Made by a program: the position numbers and the translations under genes
Notes under the pieces: model-generated
The model's input: the letters and a program-made list of their open reading frames with translations, nothing else
What the model was told of the DNA's origin: nothing
Databases searched by the model: none
Assembly: GCF_018100925.1 (NCBI RefSeq)
Contig: NZ_JAGJEH010000008.1
Span: 1 to 64,000 of the forward strand
Direction: 5' to 3'
Length of the DNA stretch: 64,000 nt
Source: Pseudoalteromonas luteoviolacea
GTDB lineage: Bacteria > Pseudomonadota > Gammaproteobacteria > Enterobacterales > Alteromonadaceae
Shown here: in pieces, positions 18,819-26,092 of the stretch
How the letters are laid out: the number at the start of each line of letters is the position of its first letter
Numbering within the stretch: position 1 is the first letter of the stretch

Positions 18819-19654
18819 GATAAAGAGGTTTAAGTTGTTGGTTTGTTTGTCATTTAACCTTTTTTTCTCTGAAAGTACACTCTCCTAACCGATTTTCAAT
18901 TAGCCGCGTTACTCTACTTGTTACCTTTTCAATGGTATTAAATTTAGATACTTAATGGTGTTGTTTTTTAATGTTTTTTCTTTTTTGTTAGGCTTTTTTG
19001 ATTTTAGCACTGGTTTTAATTTTTTTTTGTGTTGGTTTAAATCAGAGTTTTATAAGATTGCTTTATATTAAAGATAAAAGTAAATCTCTTAAGTAGTTAA
19101 CACAAGAACAAGCCAGCTTTTTAGGTCATCTTTGGCCAACAGGCATCTTTTAATAATGGACGAAGTAATAGTTGATACTTATACAACATTGAGATGTGCT
19201 TTTACTAGAGGGTTTTTCTTCTAAGGACATATTCCGTGGCCTCGTGTTTTAACTGTCAAGCGAAGTAAGAATGGAGGACGGTGGCACTGACTTTAGTGGT
19301 TATGTTGAGGTTGAAAGTTAGCGCTACCTCTGTTTTGCTAGTGCCTTCAATATCGTCTTCCGCTAACATACGGTGTGTCAGGGGCGTATACCACCATTAC
19401 AGATCCTGTACTTTCCTTTCACCTTATTGATGGTTTTTTACTGAAAGTTTTACTTTCGTTGTGTATAATTACGCCCTTGGATTTCTCGCGAACTATGCAT
19501 TTATAGCGTGTTTCGTTAGATTTTAATTTTCGTTTTTCAATTCTAAACGATGCTATTTCTAATCCCTAAGATGTTGATTTGTCCTACCCGGTTGAGGGTG
19601 ACTGTAGTGTCTAATTCAGTCAAATTCGAGGGGGTTGAGGCGGATTGAGGTTGT
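18819..19654. other. 836-bp gene-free AT-rich stretch
   Basis: No convincing coding frame with a ribosome site and family resemblance was found on either strand. Long T-rich runs occur at about 18860-19030. A GC-richer part, about 19200-19400, has no recognisable RNA fold. Its last 200 bases hold the probable dusA promoter. It may be remnant DNA left by turnover of the accessory pocket. Confidence 0.6.
19441..19469 (+). promoter_or_regulatory. Putative sigma-70 promoter of dusA
   Basis: A perfect TATAAT lies at 19464-19469, with a weak -35 match (CTGAAA, 19441-19446) 17 bp upstream. It is about 185 bp before the dusA start. The -10 is the main support. Confidence 0.45.
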
Positions 19655-20671
19655 ATGCAAAACTCAGATAAATCAAGCACTAGCCCAGTAAATACCAGTG
19701 ATTCAGCGTTTAGGCGCTTCTCCGTTGCACCTATGCTAGATTGGACAGATAGGCATTGTCGCACTTTTCACCGTAAGCTAAGTAAGCATGCGGTGTTATA
19801 TACAGAAATGATCACAACGGGTGCAATTATTTTTGGCAAAGGTGATTATCTGGCATTTGGTGAGCATGAAATGCCAGTAGCATTGCAACTTGGTGGCTCT
19901 GACCCAAAAGCTTTGGCTGAATGCGCTAGGCGTGCTCAAGAGTATGGCTATAACGAAGTGAATCTGAACGTAGGTTGCCCATCTGATAGAGTGCAAAATG
20001 GACGTTTTGGTGCATGTCTAATGGCTGAGCCAAATTTGGTTGCCGAATGTGTTGCAGCGATGAAGGCTGAAGTGTCAATTCCTGTGACAGTGAAAACTCG
20101 TATTGGAATTGATGAGCAGGACTCCTATGAGTTTTTAACCAATTTGATTGAGGCATCTCACCAAGTCGGGTGTGACGACTTTATTATCCATGCGCGAAAA
20201 GCGTGGCTTCAAGGCTTGAGTCCAAAAGAAAACAGGGAGATCCCACCACTGGATTATCCACGTGTATATCAACTCAAGCAAGACTATCCACACCTACATG
20301 TGAGTATTAATGGAGGTGTAAAAACACTGGATGAGTGTTTACATCACTTAGATCATATAGATGGAGTGATGATAGGAAGAGAGGCCTATAGCAACCCATT
20401 TTTGCTGTCTCAAATAGATGAAAAGCTATATGGGGATGCGCCATTTACTCAGACTAGACATGAGATTGTCCGCAGCATGTATGACTATTTTGAGCAGGAA
20501 ATGACTCGTGGTGCAAACTTCTGGCATATCGCAAGACATATGCTAGGTATTTTCCAGAATCAGCCTGGTGCACGCGGCTTTAGGCGTCACCTATCTGAAA
20601 ATGGACATAAAAAAGAGGCAGATATCAGTGTTATGGAAAAAGCGCTGACATTTGTTCCTGAGCACAAATAA
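19655..20671 (+). CDS. dusA: tRNA-dihydrouridine synthase DusA
   Basis: The 338-residue FMN-dependent enzyme reduces uridine in the tRNA D-loop (U20/U20a in DusA enzymes). The N-terminal TIM barrel starts at RFSVAPMLDWTDRHCR. The catalytic Cys108 lies in NLNVGCPSDRVQNGRFGACL, and VKTRIGIDE, FIIHARKAWLQGLSPKENR and DGVMIGREAYSNP are the FMN and tRNA-contact blocks typical of the DusA subfamily. ATG 19655 has TGAGG just upstream. Its size is normal. It is monocistronic, ending in a strong terminator. Confidence 0.97.
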   Translation: MQNSDKSSTSPVNTSDSAFRRFSVAPMLDWTDRHCRTFHRKLSKHAVLYTEMITTGAIIFGKGDYLAFGEHEMPVALQLGGSDPKALAECARRAQEYGYNEVNLNVGCPSDRVQNGRFGACLMAEPNLVAECVAAMKAEVSIPVTVKTRIGIDEQDSYEFLTNLIEASHQVGCDDFIIHARKAWLQGLSPKENREIPPLDYPRVYQLKQDYPHLHVSINGGVKTLDECLHHLDHIDGVMIGREAYSNPFLLSQIDEKLYGDAPFTQTRHEIVRSMYDYFEQEMTRGANFWHIARHMLGIFQNQPGARGFRRHLSENGHKKEADISVMEKALTFVPEHK

Positions 20672-20679
20672 GTGGCAGT

Positions 20680-20707
20680 GGCCAAAAAGACTACTTTTTG
20701 GCCTTTT
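20680..20707 (+). terminator. Rho-independent terminator of dusA
   Basis: A 10-bp stem (20680-20689 with 20694-20703, 4-nt loop) is followed by TTTT. It begins 8 nt after the dusA stop. Confidence 0.88.
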
Positions 20708-20786
20708 CAACTACAATTTAATAATCCACATTTTTTCTCCCCTCTGCTTTTTATACTAATTATCTGATAATTAAATGATTTTATCA

Positions 20787-20802
20787 TTGGCATAAAGATT
20801 GG
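20787..20802 (+). promoter_or_regulatory. Possible sigma-54-like promoter before pspA
   Basis: TTGGCATAAAGATTGG has a GG and a second GG separated by 10 bp, close to the sigma-54 GG-N10-GC pattern but with an imperfect -12 element. It lies 38 nt before the pspA start. E. coli psp is sigma-54 dependent, which makes the match plausible, but no PspF gene is adjacent. Confidence 0.3.
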
Positions 20803-20839
20803 AGTGTTAAAGTCACTATATGTTACTAAGGAACATGTT

Positions 20840-21520
20840 ATGGCTTTAATCGACCGCATAGAAGATTTAATCAAAACAGAAATAAACACTTTATTGGGGA
20901 AATCAGCGCTCTCTGTAAGTTCAGGATCACGCATGAAGACGAGCGTGTCGAGAATTCAGTCCCTCATTGCACAGTTAAAAGTCGAAGAATCTGTTGTTCG
21001 CCGACAAATCGCAAGTTATGAAAAAGCTATAAATGACTGGTATGAAAAAGCGCAATTTGCGTTAGAGAAGGGGCGGGAGGACTTAGCTAAAGCTGCTTTG
21101 CGTGAAAAGCTAACATGCGAAAATAAAGTACAGCAAGTGCAGCAGTATGCGCAGCAGCTATCAAATTCTCTCAGTGAGCTTGAAAATGAATACGCTGTAT
21201 TACATTCACACACTGAGTCTACTCAAGTAAAAATGAATCGGTCAATTCGAGAAGAGTGTCTGTCAGCAAGATTGAAGTTAAAGCAGGCTTTGCACAGTCC
21301 TGTGGTACGAGACTTGGCGTCTCACATAACGAATTGGGAAAACCGATTAATCAAAACGGAGGACAATTCGTCACAAGGAGCACAATTCGAAGATGGGCAG
21401 ACAAAGAAAGTAAAATTTGAATTCAACACTCTGCTGAGGCAAGAGCAAGTTTCTTCTATGTTGCAGGCGCTGAAAGACAAGGCTACCGCTGCACCGACAA
21501 ATAAAACATTGTCAAACTAA
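20840..21520 (+). CDS. pspA: PspA/IM30-family envelope stress protein
   Basis: The start ATG 20840 has AAGGA at 20828. The 226-residue protein is almost wholly helical and charged, with a long coiled coil (about residues 25-145) and the amphipathic N-terminal helix ALIDRIEDLIKTEINTLL, the general pattern of PspA/IM30/Vipp1 ESCRT-III-like membrane-repair proteins. Motifs such as EKAQFALEKGREDLAKAALREK match the PspA core. It is followed by a PspC-domain protein and a small membrane protein on tight spacing, so these three genes probably form a phage-shock-type operon that stabilises the inner membrane. It is divergent from classical PspA in the first 60 residues. Confidence 0.83.
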   Translation: MALIDRIEDLIKTEINTLLGKSALSVSSGSRMKTSVSRIQSLIAQLKVEESVVRRQIASYEKAINDWYEKAQFALEKGREDLAKAALREKLTCENKVQQVQQYAQQLSNSLSELENEYAVLHSHTESTQVKMNRSIREECLSARLKLKQALHSPVVRDLASHITNWENRLIKTEDNSSQGAQFEDGQTKKVKFEFNTLLRQEQVSSMLQALKDKATAAPTNKTLSN

Positions 21521-21532
21521 GGAGTGAATATT

Positions 21533-21733
21533 ATGTACTCAGATAGAGTTAGAGATTCAAAGCACCCCGCGGCACAAAAGAAAATTGCTGGTGTTTGTGC
21601 TCAATTAGGAATGCACTTCGATTTACCTGTATGGCTCGTCAGATTGCTTGTTGTATTGCTGGCACTAAAGTTTACTTGGCCATGCATCATAGGATATGGC
21701 ATTGGGTGGTTATGTATGTCAAATAAGAAGTAG
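21533..21733 (+). CDS. pspC: PspC-domain small membrane protein
   Basis: The start ATG 21533 is preferred because AAGGAG lies at 21519-21524; a GTG at 21524 sits on that site. The 66-residue protein carries the PspC motif: a basic segment (RDSKHPAAQKKIAGVCAQLG), LPVWLVRLLVVLL and a hydrophobic tail ending in GWLCMSNKK. In phage-shock systems PspC senses envelope damage and recruits PspA to the inner membrane (family knowledge). This copy is short, having only the PspC core without the cytoplasmic extension. It lies 12 nt after pspA. Confidence 0.85.
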   Translation: MYSDRVRDSKHPAAQKKIAGVCAQLGMHFDLPVWLVRLLVVLLALKFTWPCIIGYGIGWLCMSNKK

Positions 21734-21741
21734 AGGGTGCG

Positions 21742-22065
21742 ATGAAAATTATGGCATTTGTTATAAGCTCCTTGCTGGTTTTATTGTTATTTTCATGGTT
21801 GTCGTTTCCTTTAACAACACTTGGTTTATCAGAGCTATTTCAAGGGCTAGGGTGGGTTGGAATTGAGCTATTTGGCTTTTTGATATTAATGATAGTTGGA
21901 TTTGCGATTGTGGCGTTACTCAGTGTAGGAATACTGGGTGTCGGGTTAGTTGTGCTCATTGGGCTAGTATTGGCGTTTTTATTTAACTCCGCCATGATTG
22001 CAATTCCACTTTTCTTATTGGTGACATTAGCTTGGCTAGTGTTTGAAAAAAGTTCTGAGCACTGA
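21742..22065 (+). CDS. Small hydrophobic membrane protein of the psp cluster
   Basis: The 107-residue protein has three or four transmembrane stretches (about residues 5-25, 36-60, 62-85 and 86-103) and almost no polar loops. It is 8 nt after pspC with AGGG before the ATG, so it is in the same transcript. It resembles no family that I can name with confidence. A role with PspC in the inner membrane is inferred from position only. Confidence 0.7.
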   Translation: MKIMAFVISSLLVLLLFSWLSFPLTTLGLSELFQGLGWVGIELFGFLILMIVGFAIVALLSVGILGVGLVVLIGLVLAFLFNSAMIAIPLFLLVTLAWLVFEKSSEH

Positions 22066-22169
22066 TTGATTGAGGAGAATACCCACATAATTTACTGTGA
22101 ATTCAGTATTCAAGCGCTGTATAATCAAAGCGTCTAATACTGTTTTAATCAGAATTAAGGAATCCAGCT

Positions 22170-22682
22170 ATGCGCAAAGCTTTTGCATTTGTATCACTTT
22201 TGTCGTTTTCTTGCTTAGGGGTCGCTCACAATCATCAACATGACGGGCATGAACACCACCACCATGCAACACAAGATTCAGCAAATCTTCAGGTATCACA
22301 AGCAAAAATTCGAGCTTTTCTACCGGCTGCAAAGTCAACTGCGGGTTATATGACGGTATTTAATAACTCAGAGAAGCCGATCACGATTGTTAGTGCAAAA
22401 ATAGAAGGTCTAGGGCGCGTCGAAATTCATGAGCATATTCACAGCAATGGAATGATGAAAATGCAGCCCGTTAAAGCACTTGTAGTACCTGCAAAGCAGC
22501 GCATTGAATTTAAGCCAGGAGGGCATCATTTAATGGGGTTTGATCCAAAAGTTAAGTTAAAAGTAGGCGAAACCCGTAAACTCACACTATATTTTTCTGA
22601 TGGTGAGAAAGTTGAAAATGAAATAAAGGTTGTTTCGTTAAAAGATGCATTTTCAAGTGAGTCACACCATCATCATCATTAG
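22170..22682 (+). CDS. PCuAC-like periplasmic copper chaperone with His-rich ends
   Basis: The signal peptide MRKAFAFVSLLSFSCLGVA precedes a 150-residue mature protein. The core matches the PCuAC/DUF461 fold: AGYMTVFNNSEKPITIV, then a His/Met copper site spread over EIHEHIHSNGMMKMQPV and FKPGGHHLMGF (the H-x-M-x21-H-x-M type pattern). PCuAC proteins deliver Cu(I) to the CuA site of cytochrome oxidase (family knowledge). Unusual are a His cluster directly after the signal peptide (HNHQHDGHEHHHH) and five His at the C-terminus, which may store or buffer metal. AAGGA precedes the ATG. It is 8 nt before the DUF2333 gene and probably co-transcribed with it. Confidence 0.88.
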   Translation: MRKAFAFVSLLSFSCLGVAHNHQHDGHEHHHHATQDSANLQVSQAKIRAFLPAAKSTAGYMTVFNNSEKPITIVSAKIEGLGRVEIHEHIHSNGMMKMQPVKALVVPAKQRIEFKPGGHHLMGFDPKVKLKVGETRKLTLYFSDGEKVENEIKVVSLKDAFSSESHHHHH

Positions 22683-22690
22683 GAGTTAGG

Positions 22691-23677
22691 ATGAAAGAAT
22701 ACAAGGGCAAGGTATTTGCCGCGCTGTCAGGTGTGCTGATTTTAGGTTATGTATTGGCAGTATATTGGAGTTTTGAACCTGAACAATTTGATGTTGTAGA
22801 ACGCGCTAAGTTACGTGCTGATGCTCAAGGGAAAACCTTAGTGACGGGATATGTTACTAGCAATACCTTGATTGAAGTGATGCAAACATTGTTGGATAAA
22901 CCAGGTGGGTATCTATCTAATGATGTACTACCTCCGAGTGTATTAATGGATAATATGCCTGCATGGGAGTTTGGTGTTTTAGAGATGTCTAGAGATTTAG
23001 CATTGTCTATGCGAAAAGATTTTAGTCGCTCACAGTCACAATCGACGGAACATCCGAGTTTAAAAAAAGCGCAACCGAAATTTAATATTAGTTCTACAGC
23101 TTGGATATTGCCCAGTGCGGAAAGTGAGTATCAAGCGGGCATTAATTATTTACATGAATATCAAGCGCAAATTTCGAATCAAAATCAGGTCGACAGCCAG
23201 TTTTATGCCCGGGCTGATAATTTAAGAGGGTGGCTCAAAGAGGCTGAAAAACGCCTTGGTAGTTTAAGTCAACGACTTAGTGCCAGTGTCGGACAAGAAA
23301 GAATTAATACCGATTTGGCTGGAGAGTCAACGGCTGTGCAAGCGACAGCTGGTGCTCAACAGTCTATGGTAAAAACATCATGGTGGAAAATAGATGATGT
23401 TTTCTACGAGTCTCGCGGTGCGACTTGGGCATTAATACACTTTTTAAAAGCAGTAGAGCATGACTTTTCGGATGTGTTAGAAAAGAAAAATGCCAAAGTT
23501 AGCTTGCAACAGATTATCAGGGAGCTAGAAGCTACACAGGAAACTGTTTGGAGCCCGGTAATTCTAAATGGCAGCGGCTTTGGGTTTGTAGCCAATCACT
23601 CTTTGGTGATGGCAAATTATATTTCTAGAGCAAATGCAGCTCTTATTGAACTCAGTGAACTTTTAGCGCAAGGATAA
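22691..23677 (+). CDS. DUF2333 family membrane-anchored protein
   Basis: The 328-residue protein has one N-terminal transmembrane helix (about residues 9-26) and a large soluble part. Blocks such as TGYVTSNTLIEVMQTLLDKPGGYLSND, MPAWEFGVLEMSRDL and SRGATWALIHFLKAVEHDF are characteristic of DUF2333, a conserved gammaproteobacterial family of unknown function. Two polar linkers (about residues 110-125 and 205-225) break the domain. It begins 8 nt after the PCuAC-like gene and ends 4 nt before the outer-membrane protein gene, so the three form an operon. Function is unknown. Confidence 0.85.
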   Translation: MKEYKGKVFAALSGVLILGYVLAVYWSFEPEQFDVVERAKLRADAQGKTLVTGYVTSNTLIEVMQTLLDKPGGYLSNDVLPPSVLMDNMPAWEFGVLEMSRDLALSMRKDFSRSQSQSTEHPSLKKAQPKFNISSTAWILPSAESEYQAGINYLHEYQAQISNQNQVDSQFYARADNLRGWLKEAEKRLGSLSQRLSASVGQERINTDLAGESTAVQATAGAQQSMVKTSWWKIDDVFYESRGATWALIHFLKAVEHDFSDVLEKKNAKVSLQQIIRELEATQETVWSPVILNGSGFGFVANHSLVMANYISRANAALIELSELLAQG

Positions 23678-23681
23678 AAAA

Positions 23682-24443
23682 ATGAAAAAGTATTGTTTAG
23701 CGGCAGCGTTGTCTTTGGCTTGCCTTACACCTGCAGCACATGCTGATACTTTATTAGGTTTATATTTAGGAGCAGAAGGGTGGCAAAATGACCCCGAAGG
23801 CAGCTTTGCTGAAAAAGGTAATCTTCAATCATTCGATTTTGAAGATGAGACATTTTCAAGCTTTTACGCTGCCTTAGAGCATCCTGTGCCACTGGTGCCT
23901 AATGTTAAGTTGAAATACACTGAGCTTGAGCTGGTGGGTAGCACGACGTTGACAGATACGTTTGAATTTGGCGACAGCAACTTCACAGTCGGCACAAAGG
24001 CAAACACAGTCGCAGATTTAAATCACATCGACTACATTTTTTACTATGAGTTGTTTGACAACGATTTAGTTTCTTTTGATTTTGGTATTAATGCTAAACA
24101 ATTCGATGCTGATGTTACCGTAACGGGTGATGTAAATGGCACGACGGTGACTGAAACTGTCGACTTTTCAGGCTTTGTTCCTCTTGGTTATTTGAGAGCT
24201 GAGGTTGGTTTACCATTAACTGGCCTGAGTGTTTTTGCAGAGGGTAGCTTATTGGCAATAGACGATAGTAAAATCCAAGACTATCAAATTGGTGTCGCTT
24301 GGGAGTTTATCGATAACCTAGCGGTTGATGTTGCCGTGAGAGCTGGGTATCGTTCTCTTGTTTTAGAGTTAGACGATATCGACGACTTTGATTCTGACAT
24401 TGATGCGTCAGGTCCATTTGCTGGTTTACAGGTTCATTTCTAA
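23682..24443 (+). CDS. TIGR04219-type outer-membrane beta-barrel protein
   Basis: The 253-residue precursor has a clear signal peptide (MKKYCLAAALSLACLTPAAHA). The mature protein alternates beta strands and short acidic loops, starting LLGLYLGAEGWQND and ending ASGPFAGLQVHF with the C-terminal Phe of outer-membrane barrels. It resembles the TIGR04219 family of small marine gammaproteobacterial barrels; their function is not known. AAGGA precedes the ATG. A strong terminator closes the three-gene operon with the PCuAC-like chaperone. Confidence 0.85.
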   Translation: MKKYCLAAALSLACLTPAAHADTLLGLYLGAEGWQNDPEGSFAEKGNLQSFDFEDETFSSFYAALEHPVPLVPNVKLKYTELELVGSTTLTDTFEFGDSNFTVGTKANTVADLNHIDYIFYYELFDNDLVSFDFGINAKQFDADVTVTGDVNGTTVTETVDFSGFVPLGYLRAEVGLPLTGLSVFAEGSLLAIDDSKIQDYQIGVAWEFIDNLAVDVAVRAGYRSLVLELDDIDDFDSDIDASGPFAGLQVHF

Positions 24444-24467
24444 AAACTGAGCGAAGCAGCATGTTTA

Positions 24468-24504
24468 AGCCCTGTGATAGCCAAACGTTGTCACAGGGCT
24501 TTTT
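24468..24504 (+). terminator. Rho-independent terminator
   Basis: A 10-bp stem (24468-24477 with 24491-24500, 13-nt loop) is followed by TTTT, just after the outer-membrane barrel gene. The convergent leftward gene ends at 24515, so it may also work for that strand. Confidence 0.8.
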
Positions 24505-24514
24505 GTTATCAACT

Positions 24515-25387
24515 CTATTCGAAAGTGAGTGTGAACTCCTCTTCCAGTGTTTTATTAAGTAGCTGCCGATAAGTTTTGTTGACGGGTGTATTGATGAGTT
24601 TTTTCAGTTCATCCCCTGTTTGTGTCAATTTATAGTAGCTGAGTACGAGATCGTTGCTTTTGGCCTCAAAGTTTATTTTTTTGTTTTGATAGATGAGCGT
24701 GAGGGATTGACCTTTTTGAAGGCTTGTGGATTCAATTTCCTGTCGATACATCAAATTAATATCCATCAGAGTCAGGATGTGTGGGAAGCTTAAGCCTGCT
24801 TGCGCCAGATTGATTGTTTCTGTGCTTCCTTTTCTCAATAAGTCTAAAATTGAAGGCTTTTTGTAGTATCCGAGGATAATCAGATAACTGTCTTCTTTTT
24901 CTAAATAACCACAAAGAGATGCGCACTTTTGCAAAGCTTCGGCTTCTCGTTGGGTCATCAATTTGAGTGTCTGTAAGCTCTTTATTGAAAAAGTGCCTGG
25001 GGCTATGGACTCACCAACTAAAATCTTGGCCCATAGTTTTTGCATTGTATGATTAGCAATATCTTCCGCAAGCGAAATGAAGTGCTCTAACCAGTCGGGG
25101 TCGGGTCGACCGCGACTGGTGACATCTGGGCACAGAGAAAGCGACATCCCCATTACAGCCTCAATATTTTGTTGGCGCTGAATTTTTTGCAGTTGCTGTC
25201 TTTTTAAAGCGCGCTTTAGGGGGCTATGCTGGCTTTGTACAAAAAAGCTAGTTTGCTGGGCCGTATTTGACGTCGCATAGCGTCCACCTGATTGCATGGG
25301 CTGAGCTTGTTTAATCATTGCATAGCCGAGCTTTTCTTCTATCAGTAACGCTAAGCTAGAACGGGCTTGGGCGCTTTTAATTGTCAT
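24515..25387 (-). CDS. TIGR03899 / DUF2806-like protein
   Basis: The 290-residue protein lacks a signal peptide and is probably cytoplasmic. The middle region DPDWLEHFISLAEDIANHTM, LWAKILVGESIAPGTFS and LKLMTQREAEALQKCASLCGY matches the TIGR03899/DUF2806 pattern, found in Vibrio and Shewanella relatives. The N-terminal 75 residues are basic and low in structure. Its start overlaps the end of the upstream gene by 11 nt, so the two are translated as a pair. No enzymatic motif was recognised and the function is unknown. Confidence 0.8.
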   Translation of the reverse strand: MTIKSAQARSSLALLIEEKLGYAMIKQAQPMQSGGRYATSNTAQQTSFFVQSQHSPLKRALKRQQLQKIQRQQNIEAVMGMSLSLCPDVTSRGRPDPDWLEHFISLAEDIANHTMQKLWAKILVGESIAPGTFSIKSLQTLKLMTQREAEALQKCASLCGYLEKEDSYLIILGYYKKPSILDLLRKGSTETINLAQAGLSFPHILTLMDINLMYRQEIESTSLQKGQSLTLIYQNKKINFEAKSNDLVLSYYKLTQTGDELKKLINTPVNKTYRQLLNKTLEEEFTLTFE

Positions 25388-25913
25388 TTTTATGCCCCGT
25401 TTGTTGTAATTTGAGCTGTGAATTCATTTCATTGACTGCAGTTTGTACTATTTTTTCTAAATAATGTTTGGTAAGCAATGCATTCAAACCACCAATGACA
25501 GGAGAAAGCACTTCGCCTTGGATCGTGATGGTGATATTTTGGGTTTTTTGTTGTAGGAGGATACGCATTTTGGCTTGGTGCTCTTCGTGAAAACGCAAGT
25601 GATACTGAAGTTCGCTGCTTTGCTTTTCAACCAATGTTGCATCAACTCGGCCTGCTGAGTGTTTGAATGCGACAAATCCCCCCACTTTTTCCGCATTTTG
25701 TGTCGACAGCAGCTGAATTTTACTAGACTGTAAAACACTGAAAGCTTGCACCCAATTTTTTGTCGAAAGCATAAACGGCGCTGCATTCATGTGCTCACTA
25801 GGCATGGGGGCAGAGACTGTAATTCGGTAGGTGGTAGGCAGCATATTTACAATGATTAAGCTAATAAGTAAGCTAAAAATAATCACTTTTAAAGCCGTTT
25901 GAATGAATTGCAC
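25377..25913 (-). CDS. Membrane-anchored SRPBCC-like protein, unknown function
   Basis: The start is GTG 25913 with a strong GGAGG 5 bases upstream. The 178-residue protein has one N-terminal transmembrane helix (about residues 5-25), then YRITVSAPMPSE and a C-terminal amphipathic helix (GGLNALLTKHYLEKIVQTAVNEMN). This order of strand, helix pair and long final helix recalls the START/SRPBCC lipid-binding fold, but the match is weak. Its 3' end overlaps the TIGR03899 gene by 11 nt, so it is the first gene of a two-gene leftward operon. Confidence 0.65.
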   Translation of the reverse strand: MQFIQTALKVIIFSLLISLIIVNMLPTTYRITVSAPMPSEHMNAAPFMLSTKNWVQAFSVLQSSKIQLLSTQNAEKVGGFVAFKHSAGRVDATLVEKQSSELQYHLRFHEEHQAKMRILLQQKTQNITITIQGEVLSPVIGGLNALLTKHYLEKIVQTAVNEMNSQLKLQQTGHKNDN

Positions 25914-26092
25914 CCTGCCTCCCTCTGCGTTTTATTTGCACCTCAACAAAGCGCAAGTATTTGAACATCGTCTATAATATTACTTAGGTGTTAACGAATG
26001 TAGATCGCGATAGTAAAAACCTATCATATTTTATAAGATGAACCATAGAGAAAGCTGCTCTTGCAGAATTGATGTGATTAAGCATAAGGTGG

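Noticed and set aside
19259..19400. Possible structured RNA or short ORF (16 codons from ATG 19272)
   Set aside because: No ribosome site, no conserved fold and no family resemblance.
22660..22682. C-terminal His run as an engineered tag
   Set aside because: The protein also has a natural His-rich N-terminus and the chromosomal context is intact, so metal binding explains it better.
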